From: Pseudomonadales bacterium
GTDB taxonomy: Bacteria > Pseudomonadota > Gammaproteobacteria > Pseudomonadales > Azotimanducaceae
NCBI GenBank assembly: GCA_007128525.1
Contig: SKXG01000003.1
Location: 1 to 11,360 of the forward strand
Direction: 5' to 3'
DNA: 11,360 nt
The notes under the pieces: model-generated
Told to the model about the DNA's origin: nothing
Seen by the model: the letters and a program-made list of their open reading frames with translations, nothing else
Database searches by the model: none
Translations under genes and position numbers: made by a program
In this document: piece after piece, positions 6,042 to 11,360 of the stretch
How positions within the stretch are numbered: the stretch's first letter is position 1
Layout of the letters: each line of letters begins with the position of its first letter

Positions 6042-7202
6042 TCAAACCCGTTTCGGTTCTTTGACGATAAAGGCCATCACAGCCATGCCACCCAGGCCGA
6101 TAATGGCAGTAACCACAGTCGCACTGGCCAGGCTGAAGGCTTCAGCCACGGGCCCGATCACCAGCGGCCCCCCGACCTGTCCAGAGTCCCCCATCATGCG
6201 CCACACGCCGAGGAATTCGCCGCGTTTGTCTTTCGGTGCGTAATCCGATCCCATGGTCATCTGTATGCCGGTGCCAAAGCCGTTGCCGACCCCGGAGATG
6301 CCGGCGACCAGCACCAGCGGCCACAGGCTGCCTGCCAGTGGCAGCAGAAACATGCTGAGGATCACCAGCCCGAAGCAGGGCAGTGCCGTCGCTTTGTGCC
6401 CGCGCGCATCGAGCAGATAGCCTGCTGGGTAGGACATGAGAATTTCCAGCGCAGAGCTGAACATGAACAACATGCCGACCTGCGCCTCATTGAGGCCAAT
6501 CGCCGTGCCCCAGAGCGGCAGCAGCAGCATCCGGCCTGAGCGCAGCACAGCCAGGCCGATATTGGCGACTCCGGCAGTGCGGAAAGTCGGCCAGTGATCG
6601 CGGATGATGCGAGCAGTGCTGTGCAGGCCAGGGCCACCGGCCAGGTCGTACTCGGGGCGCGAGTTGGTGGTAAACAACACCACCAGCAACAGCGATGCAA
6701 AGGCGCAGGCGCCGGCGGCCAAGAAAGCGACGTCATAGCCGAAGCCGGTGGCAAGCCCGCCGCCGGCCACCGGGCCGACCAGCATACCAACGCGCTGTAT
6801 GCCCCCAAGTGCGGCAATGGCCCGGCCACGCATCTCCAATGGTGCGGCCTCGGTGACATAGACAAGCCGGGCCAGCAGCCAGGAACCGCTGCCTGCGCCA
6901 TAGACGACTGTCAGCAGCCCGGCCAGGAACAGGCTCTGCGTCTGACCCAGCAATACACTGGAGCCGCCCAGCAGGAGCAGCGCGCTGAGCATGATCCACT
7001 TGTCACCAAAGCGGGCGACCAGCATCCCGGACGGGACATTGGAGACCAGGCTGCCGATGCCGCGCAGTGCCAGCAGGGTTGCCGCAAAACTTGCACCGCC
7101 GTCGAGCTGCAGGGCATACAGCGGCAGCAGCACCAACACCGCCTGTTGCCCGGCCGCGATCAGGAAAGACGGCAGATAGACTGGCAGCCAGAGTTTGCCC
7201 AT
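6042..7202 (-). CDS. MFS transporter adjacent to the PhnCDE importer
   Basis: This 386-residue major facilitator protein has about 12 transmembrane segments and almost no N-terminal tail. Motif A is well preserved in loop 2/3 (SGMLVARFGDKW, residues about 58-69). Loop 4/5 carries EAAPLEMRGRAIAALG, and loop 10/11 carries APKDKRGEFLGVWRMMGDSG. It has little obvious similarity to the 4221-5504 MFS beyond the fold, so the two are not a recent duplication. The start is 13 bases after the stop of the second PhnE permease, with a GAGGG-type ribosome site overlapping that stop region, which argues for one transcript with phnDCEE. In that context it may export or import a compound related to the ABC substrate, for example a phosphorus oxyanion or organophosphonate. 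This link rests on position alone. Confidence 0.88.
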   Translation of the reverse strand: MGKLWLPVYLPSFLIAAGQQAVLVLLPLYALQLDGGASFAATLLALRGIGSLVSNVPSGMLVARFGDKWIMLSALLLLGGSSVLLGQTQSLFLAGLLTVVYGAGSGSWLLARLVYVTEAAPLEMRGRAIAALGGIQRVGMLVGPVAGGGLATGFGYDVAFLAAGACAFASLLLVVLFTTNSRPEYDLAGGPGLHSTARIIRDHWPTFRTAGVANIGLAVLRSGRMLLLPLWGTAIGLNEAQVGMLFMFSSALEILMSYPAGYLLDARGHKATALPCFGLVILSMFLLPLAGSLWPLVLVAGISGVGNGFGTGIQMTMGSDYAPKDKRGEFLGVWRMMGDSGQVGGPLVIGPVAEAFSLASATVVTAIIGLGGMAVMAFIVKEPKRV

Positions 7203-7215
7203 ACCCGGGCCGCCC

Positions 7216-7998
7216 TCAACTGCGAATGATGCGCCGGCGAATCTCGCCGGAGATCATGTCGATGATGAGGACGATCAGGATTGTGAGGAGCAGTACCGCT
7301 GCCGCCTTTTCAAAGTGCCGGTAGCGCAATGTGTTCAGCAGGACGCCACCCACGCCACCGGCGCCAACGACACCGAGCACCGCAGACGCGCGGATGTTCA
7401 ATTCAAAACGGAACAGCCAGTGCGCGACGATCTCCGGCAACACCTGAGGCACCACGGCGTAGCGCAGCGCGAGCAGCCGTGACCCGCCGCTGGCCTGTAC
7501 CGCCTCCACCGGGCCCAGATCAATGGACTCCACCACCTCAGCGCCGAGCTTGGTCAGCATACCGATGGAGCTGATGCCAATGGCCATCGCGCCGGCAAAG
7601 GGGCCAAGTCCGACAATAGGGACGAAGTAGATGGCCAGCAATATTTCCGGGAATGCCCGCGCCGTGGCGGAAATCAAGTGGGCTATCCGTGAAATGCGGG
7701 GGTACAGGTTGCGTGCCCCAAGCAGCGCCAGTGGCAGCGACAGAATGGCTGCGACAATGGTGCCAACCCAGGCAATCTGAATCGACTCGACGATGGCCGG
7801 CAGCACCATGTTCCAGCCGTAGGCCATGTCTGCCGGATAGAAGAAGCCCAGTACCCGTGCCAGCTGCGCCGGTAACTGCAGCATGCGGGCCGGCGTGAAC
7901 TCGATGGCAATCAGCGACGCAATGAAGAGTGCGGCGATGATAAAGGTCAGCCAGGTGCCCCAGCCGACCCGGTTAGGGGGCATTGGCCGGGCGGTCAT
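7216..7998 (-). CDS. phnE: Phosphonate/phosphite-type ABC transporter permease PhnE (second copy)
   Basis: This 260-residue inner-membrane permease has about six hydrophobic segments. The cytoplasmic EAA loop, which docks on the ATPase, lies at about residues 157-186 (ESIDLGPVEAVQASGGS, then YAVVPQVLPE). It is followed by the PhnE hallmark FELNIRASAVLGVVGAGGVGG. The ATG overlaps the stop of the other permease gene by 4 bases (ATGA, 7995-7998). The two permeases share the same order of motifs and clearly related C-terminal halves, so they are paralogues that probably pair as a heterodimer. Two-permease Phn/Ptx systems are known in other bacteria. Its substrate follows that of the binding protein. 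Confidence 0.92.
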   Translation of the reverse strand: MTARPMPPNRVGWGTWLTFIIAALFIASLIAIEFTPARMLQLPAQLARVLGFFYPADMAYGWNMVLPAIVESIQIAWVGTIVAAILSLPLALLGARNLYPRISRIAHLISATARAFPEILLAIYFVPIVGLGPFAGAMAIGISSIGMLTKLGAEVVESIDLGPVEAVQASGGSRLLALRYAVVPQVLPEIVAHWLFRFELNIRASAVLGVVGAGGVGGVLLNTLRYRHFEKAAAVLLLTILIVLIIDMISGEIRRRIIRS

Positions 7999-8792
7999 GT
8001 CAGCCGCCTGCGAATCACGGCAGAGACTTGTTCTATAACCAGCACAGCCACCAGTACCACGAGAATGATCATGGTGACGCGCTCATATTCGAAGTTCGAA
8101 CGCTGCGTTTCCAGAATCATGCCAATGCCGCCGGCGCCGACCAGGCCGAGAATCATCGACGCCCGGATGTTCAGCTCAAAGCCGTAGAGCACGTAAGACA
8201 CATACTGCGACAGTGACTGGGGCAACGCGCCGTACTGCACCATCTGCCACCAGGAACCGCCTGCAGCGCGTATGGCTTCGGTCAGCCCCATGTCGATGGC
8301 TTCCAGAGATTCGGAGTACAGCTTGGAAACCACGGCGATCGTGAACACGGTGAGCGCCAGCGCCCCGGCGATGGGACCAAAGCCGACGGCCGTTGCGAAC
8401 AGCATGGCCCAGAACAGATCCGGCAGGGTGCGCAGTATGTTCATGAAGTTGCGGTCAACGAACCAGACGAACATGCCCAGCGTGAGATTGCGCGCGGCCA
8501 GGACGCTGATGGGGATGGCCAGAATGGCGCCGACCACAGTGCCGATAATGGCAATCTGCACGGTTTCCAGAAACGGGGCGAACAAGCGTGGCAGAAAACT
8601 GAAGTCGGGCGGCCAGGACTCCTGTAGCAGGCGCCGGCCCCCGCCAATGTTGCAGACCAGCTCGTTGATCGAGAATCCGATGCCGCGCGCGGACCACCAG
8701 GTCATCAGCACCAGAAAGGCGAGCGCGGTACCCCACAGCCACCAGTTGCGCGGCGGCTTCTCCGGCCGGACGCTGACTGCCGCTTCAGCCAT
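7995..8792 (-). CDS. phnE: Phosphonate/phosphite-type ABC transporter permease PhnE (first copy)
   Basis: This 265-residue inner-membrane permease has an N-terminal membrane segment at about 19-33 and a soluble stretch to about residue 70. The core begins FLETVQIAIIGTVVGAILAI. The EAA loop spans about residues 164-192 (EAIDMGLTEAIRAAGGS, then YGALPQS), and the PhnE signature FELNIRASMILGLVGAGGIG follows at 205-224. The ATG is preceded by GGGGAG at 4 bases spacing and lies within the end of phnC, an 8-base overlap, so translation is probably coupled. The stop overlaps the second permease start. The soluble N-terminal stretch (residues about 36-70) is absent or shorter in the partner, which marks the two as distinct subunits rather than a simple duplicate. 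Confidence 0.92.
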   Translation of the reverse strand: MAEAAVSVRPEKPPRNWWLWGTALAFLVLMTWWSARGIGFSINELVCNIGGGRRLLQESWPPDFSFLPRLFAPFLETVQIAIIGTVVGAILAIPISVLAARNLTLGMFVWFVDRNFMNILRTLPDLFWAMLFATAVGFGPIAGALALTVFTIAVVSKLYSESLEAIDMGLTEAIRAAGGSWWQMVQYGALPQSLSQYVSYVLYGFELNIRASMILGLVGAGGIGMILETQRSNFEYERVTMIILVVLVAVLVIEQVSAVIRRRLT

Positions 8793-9594
8793 GAGACTCC
8801 CCGCTCAGCTTCAGGTCGTCTTCAGTGACCGCGCGTCCGTAGATGCGCTGGAAGTCCGCCTCGGTAACCGTGTCCGGTGTGCCGTCGTAGACCAATTCGC
8901 CATTGCGCAGGCCGACAATGCGCTGGCCATACTCCTGCGCCAGATCGAGAAAGTGCAGGTTGACCAGTGTGGTGATGCCCAGTTCGCGGTTGATGCGGAC
9001 CAGGTCGTCCATCACCTGCCGCGAAGTGACCGGATCGAGCGATGCGACCGGCTCGTCAGCCAGGATGATGGACGGCTCCTGGGCCAGCGCCCGGGCAATG
9101 CCGACGCGCTGTTGCTGGCCACCCGAGAGCTGGCCAGCTTTGATCCAGGCTTTGTCGGCAATACCAACGCGTTCAAGCGCCCGGAAGGCAATTTCCTTAT
9201 CGTGGGCCGGCCACAGATTGAGCATGGCGCGCCAGCCCGGGACGTGGGCCAGACGGCCGACCAGCACATTGGACATCACGGTGAGGCGCTTCACCAGCCG
9301 GAAGTCCTGAAAGATCATGCCGATCCGGGCCCGCAGGCGACGCAGTTCGGCGCTTTCCTTCTGCGGCACCGAGCGGCCACCCACTTCAATGGTTCCGTCG
9401 CTGATTGGATTGAGACCGTTGATGGCGCGCAACAGCGTTGACTTGCCGGCGCCGCTGGAGCCGACGATGACCACAAATTCGCCGGGCTTGATCTCCAGAT
9501 CCAGGTCCTTCATGCCTACGGTGCCATTGGGGTACACCACACGGGCCTTGCGGAACCGGATGCCGGTCGCGGAATTGCCTGCTGACGGGTTCAA
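8785..9594 (-). CDS. phnC: Phosphonate/phosphite-type ABC transporter ATP-binding protein PhnC
   Basis: This 269-residue ABC ATPase is complete in all motifs: Walker A GSSGAGKST at 45-53, Q-loop Gln96, signature LSGGQQQR at 156-163, Walker B IILADEP at 176-182, D-loop SLD and H-loop His214. The aromatic A-loop residue is Tyr21. RIGMIFQDFRLVKRLTV, NVLVGRL and HDKEIAFRALERVGI are typical of PhnC. It hydrolyses ATP on the cytoplasmic face to drive the PhnE channel. The start is TTG, chosen because TAAGGAG stands 5 bases before it, an in-frame TAA lies just upstream, and later starts would remove part of the first strand and Tyr21. The gene begins 24 bases after the phnD stop and overlaps the first permease by 8 bases. 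Confidence 0.94.
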   Translation of the reverse strand: MNPSAGNSATGIRFRKARVVYPNGTVGMKDLDLEIKPGEFVVIVGSSGAGKSTLLRAINGLNPISDGTIEVGGRSVPQKESAELRRLRARIGMIFQDFRLVKRLTVMSNVLVGRLAHVPGWRAMLNLWPAHDKEIAFRALERVGIADKAWIKAGQLSGGQQQRVGIARALAQEPSIILADEPVASLDPVTSRQVMDDLVRINRELGITTLVNLHFLDLAQEYGQRIVGLRNGELVYDGTPDTVTEADFQRIYGRAVTEDDLKLSGESHG

Positions 9595-9599
9595 GGCTG

Positions 9600-9606
9600 C
9601 TCCTTA
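9600..9606 (-). promoter_or_regulatory. Strong ribosome binding site deciding the TTG start of phnC
   Basis: On the minus strand TAAGGAG lies 5 bases before the TTG at 9594. An in-frame TAA immediately upstream excludes any longer reading frame. The strong site may compensate for the weak start codon and set the ATPase level relative to PhnD. Confidence 0.7.
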
Positions 9607-9618
9607 TTGGCTGGCGCG

Positions 9619-10536
9619 TCAGTCGCGCAGTAGTTCGTAGGCATCACGTACCGGGTCGTACAGTCCGGGCTCCACCTCGGTAAAGTCATCGATCTCGTAG
9701 AGTGTCCAGAGCACGCGTTCGTCTTCCGGCAGGTGCGCTTCCGATCGCGCCAGTTTGATGAACGCCTCTTTGATGGCCAGCTGCAGGTCCTCCGGCAGAC
9801 CAGGGCGCAGCTGTACGCCGTCGTTGGGAATCATGGTGGCGTAGGCGAATGCGATGACGCGCTCGCCGACGTCCGGATACTGTGGCCGCACCATGTTGCG
9901 GGCGTCATCGTAGGAAACACCGAAACGGACGTCACCGGAGTACACGGCCAGCACCACAGCGTCATGACCGCCAACGAACAGTGCTCGCAAATCGCGCTCA
10001 TGGTTGATGTCGTACTCTCGCAGCTGCAGTACCGGGAACAGGAAGCCGGACGTGCTGTTCGGGTCGGTAAAGGCCACGTTCTGGCCGCGCATGACGCTGA
10101 TGTCGCCTTCGCAGCGGAGCATGTCGTTCTCGTCAGGCTCGGGAGGCTCTTTGCAGACCGACGGATCATTGGTCAGCCACTGCGGGCGGTAGCCGGTCTC
10201 TCCGCGACGCACCGACAGCAGCAGTGGTTCTATGTCGTAGCGGCGCATGCCGAGCATGGTGGCAAACGGCGGCAGCATGCCGATGTCGGCGCGACCCGAG
10301 CCCAGGGCTTCCACCAGGCCGGTATAGTCCTGCGGGACGAATGAACGCACCGGCACGCCCAGCTCCCGGGTCAGGTGATCTTCCAGTGGCTTCAGATTCT
10401 CGACCAGTGCTTCGGCTTCCAGTGCCGGTACCAGGCCCAGCACCAACTCCTTGGGCCAGCCCCGTTCATCGACCTGGTCGCCGGCGCAACAGGCACCGAG
10501 CATCAGCGCCAGCAATGCCGTCAGCAACGCTCTCAT
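9619..10536 (-). CDS. phnD: PhnD-like phosphonate/phosphite/phosphate-binding lipoprotein
   Basis: This 305-residue substrate-binding protein belongs to the phosphate/phosphite/phosphonate ABC family. The N-terminus is a lipoprotein signal with lipobox Leu-Gly-Ala-Cys16, so it is probably membrane-anchored rather than free in the periplasm. The family core is visible: LVLGLVPALEAEALVENLKPL at the first strand-helix, VEALGSGRADIGMLPPF, then NVAFTDPNSTSGFLFP with Ser-Thr-Ser 161-163. In characterised members that helix end holds the phosphoryl group. GGHDAVVLAVYSGD follows, with His191 matching the ligand-side region. Between residues 116 and 150 there is an insertion carrying Cys128 and Cys142, possibly a disulfide. 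No clear ribosome site precedes the ATG, and a candidate sigma70 promoter lies 31 bases upstream. It heads a phnD-C-E-E-MFS block. Whether the ligand is phosphonate, phosphite or phosphate cannot be told. Confidence 0.9.
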   Translation of the reverse strand: MRALLTALLALMLGACCAGDQVDERGWPKELVLGLVPALEAEALVENLKPLEDHLTRELGVPVRSFVPQDYTGLVEALGSGRADIGMLPPFATMLGMRRYDIEPLLLSVRRGETGYRPQWLTNDPSVCKEPPEPDENDMLRCEGDISVMRGQNVAFTDPNSTSGFLFPVLQLREYDINHERDLRALFVGGHDAVVLAVYSGDVRFGVSYDDARNMVRPQYPDVGERVIAFAYATMIPNDGVQLRPGLPEDLQLAIKEAFIKLARSEAHLPEDERVLWTLYEIDDFTEVEPGLYDPVRDAYELLRD

Positions 10537-10566
10537 GGATATGAATCAGATGGCGGAATGAACCGC

Positions 10567-10596
10567 ATCCTAGCGGATTTGGCCCATGGCTGTCAG
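10567..10596 (-). promoter_or_regulatory. Candidate sigma70 promoter for the phnD operon
   Basis: On the minus strand CTGACA (10591-10596, five of six consensus bases) is followed after 18 bases by TAGGAT (10567-10572, four of six). Transcription would start near 10560, leaving a leader of about 25 bases before the phnD ATG. No second CTGTCA half-site is seen, so this is not a recognisable Pho box. The call rests on two hexamers only. Confidence 0.4.
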
Positions 10597-10602
10597 CGTG
10601 TA

Positions 10603-10630
10603 CGCGTCCGGTCCGGGATGGCCGGACGCG
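10603..10630 (-). terminator. Hairpin just after the peroxiredoxin gene
   Basis: CGCGTCCGG (10603-10611) and CCGGACGCG (10622-10630) form a perfect 9-bp stem with a 10-base loop, 5 bases past the peroxiredoxin stop. On the minus strand the following bases (TACACGCTG) contain no U-tract, so it would be an imperfect intrinsic terminator. It separates the peroxiredoxin gene from the phnD promoter candidate. Confidence 0.5.
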
Positions 10631-10635
10631 CCTGA

Positions 10636-11166
10636 TCACTGCGTAGGGATGTTCAGCTCCGCCAGCTTGGCTGCCATGTCCTCGGCCGAGGTCGATGGAC
10701 GCACGTTGCGGTCAATGGCCAGAATCCGGCCGTCCTTGCCGATGTAGAAGGTGTGCCGGCTGGCCACGCCGTGGCGGTTCAGTACGCCATAGGCCTCGGC
10801 GATGGACTTGTCTTCGTCACTGAGCAGTGGGAATTCGGCGCCCATCTCCGCAGCAAAGCGGACATTGATGTCCAGCGGGTCGACGCTTGCCATGAAGTAG
10901 GTGGCCTCAAAGGGCGCCAGCAGATGACCGTTTTCTGCCAGCGACTTGCACTCGATGGTGCAGCCTCTGGTGAAGGCCTTGGGAAACCAGGCCAGTACCA
11001 CGGCCTGTTCGCCTCGAAAGTCCGACAGTCGGTAGGTTTTGCCGTCCGTTGCCTGCAGCTCGAAGTCTGGGGCCCTGTCACCCACCTGCAGCTCATTGGC
11101 CAGCAGCGTGGCGCTGCCCAGCCATAAGGCCAGGAACAGGCCTGCCAGTATGCTTATGCGTGTCAT
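10636..11166 (-). CDS. Secreted peroxiredoxin, AhpC/TSA superfamily, BCP-like
   Basis: The protein has 176 residues with a signal peptide of about 23 residues (cleavage near LLA-NE), so it should act in the periplasm. The thioredoxin-fold core is clear: [25 protein letters not shown], then [14 protein letters not shown]. The peroxidatic Cys69 sits in the P-x-x-x-T-x-x-C frame (Pro62, Thr66). A second Cys73 lies four residues later, one residue closer than the five-residue spacing of classical [30 protein letters not shown] and [12 protein letters not shown] complete the family pattern. Members reduce hydrogen peroxide or organic hydroperoxides. GAGG stands 5 bases before the ATG. It follows the DUF2845 fragment on the same strand by 90 bases and is separated from phnD by a hairpin, so I do not place it in the transport operon. 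Confidence 0.9.
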   Translation of the reverse strand: MTRISILAGLFLALWLGSATLLANELQVGDRAPDFELQATDGKTYRLSDFRGEQAVVLAWFPKAFTRGCTIECKSLAENGHLLAPFEATYFMASVDPLDINVRFAAEMGAEFPLLSDEDKSIAEAYGVLNRHGVASRHTFYIGKDGRILAIDRNVRPSTSAEDMAAKLAELNIPTQ

Positions 11167-11256
11167 GTCATCCTCGCCCGGAAATCGCGCATGAAACCGC
11201 TAATGCTAACTCATCATGCGACCGGATGACGGGCCACAGGTTCCCGGGGAATGGGT

Positions 11257-11360
11257 TCAGGGGTTGCCGTAGCCCAGGGTCTCGATGCGGGAGACACGTC
11301 CGTCGATGAAGTGCACGACCCGCATAAAGCGCCGCGGGCCGAAGTCGAAGTGCCAGCTCT
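11257..11360 (-). CDS. DUF2845 domain protein, C-terminal fragment (5' end outside window)
   Basis: The last 33 codons before a TGA are visible on the minus strand and the frame is open to the window edge. The translated end (SWHFDFGPRRFMRVVHF, then a Gly-Arg-Val turn and an Ile-Glu-Thr-Leu-Gly-Tyr-Gly ending) fits the C-terminus of DUF2845 proteins. Those are small secreted proteins whose hallmark is a Trp-x-Tyr/Phe-x-Phe-Gly-Pro strand and a closing Gly-Tyr-Gly. Function is unknown. It lies 90 bases upstream of the peroxiredoxin gene on the same strand; that gap holds no clear terminator. Confidence 0.7.
   Translation of the reverse strand, partial: SWHFDFGPRRFMRVVHFIDGRVSRIETLGYGNP

Noticed and set aside
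6594..7229. Gln-rich plus-strand open frame opposite the MFS gene
   Set aside because: The composition is what reverse-strand reading of Leu-rich membrane codons gives; no ribosome site or homology is visible.
8272..9441. 389-codon plus-strand open frame across phnE and phnC
   Set aside because: It is antisense to two complete transporter genes with all motifs, has atypical composition and no recognisable domain.
10589..10606. Possible Pho box around CTGTCAG
   Set aside because: Only one half-site is present; the expected second CTGTCA-like half 11 bases on reads TACGCGT.
11167..11256. Possible promoter (TAGCAT as -10) before the peroxiredoxin gene
   Set aside because: The best -35 hexamer at proper spacing matches only three of six positions, too weak to report.

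Overview
The window looks like chromosomal DNA of a GC-rich Gram-negative bacterium, most likely a gammaproteobacterium. The evidence is a YgiQ-type radical SAM protein, periplasmic and outer-membrane proteins with signal peptides, an outer-membrane barrel ending in Phe-Glu-Phe, and gene families common in that class. I cannot name the genus. Gene density is high, several genes overlap by 4-8 bases, and the longest gap without a gene is about 220 bases (2506-2729). I see no tRNA, rRNA, CRISPR array, insertion sequence or transposase.

Layout. A plus-strand ygiQ C-terminus (1-671) converges on a minus-strand group made of an L,D-transpeptidase-fold protein, a hypoxanthine-type DNA glycosylase and a Nudix hydrolase; the last two are coupled by an ATGA overlap. 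A lone plus-strand gene (2730-4133) encodes an outer-membrane barrel resembling the TraF_2 family. It is followed by two strong hairpins that separate it from a long run of minus-strand genes.

Read in the direction of transcription (right to left), that run is: a fragment of a DUF2845 gene at the right edge, a secreted peroxiredoxin, a phnD-phnC-phnE-phnE phosphonate/phosphite/phosphate-type ABC importer, an MFS transporter 13 bases after the last permease, a weak hairpin, a small DUF1772 membrane protein, and a second MFS transporter coupled to it by another ATGA overlap.

How the genes work together. PhnD should capture a phosphorus oxyanion, the two PhnE permeases form the channel and PhnC powers it. 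The adjacent MFS protein, and perhaps the DUF1772-MFS pair, may handle the same or a related compound. No phosphonate or phosphite catabolic enzyme is in the window, so the substrate is unknown. A plausible sigma70 promoter lies just upstream of phnD, and I see no complete Pho box. The PhnD protein is unusual in being a predicted lipoprotein with a two-cysteine insertion. The ABC-MFS arrangement and this PhnD are the best leads; most of the rest is ordinary housekeeping or accessory sequence.
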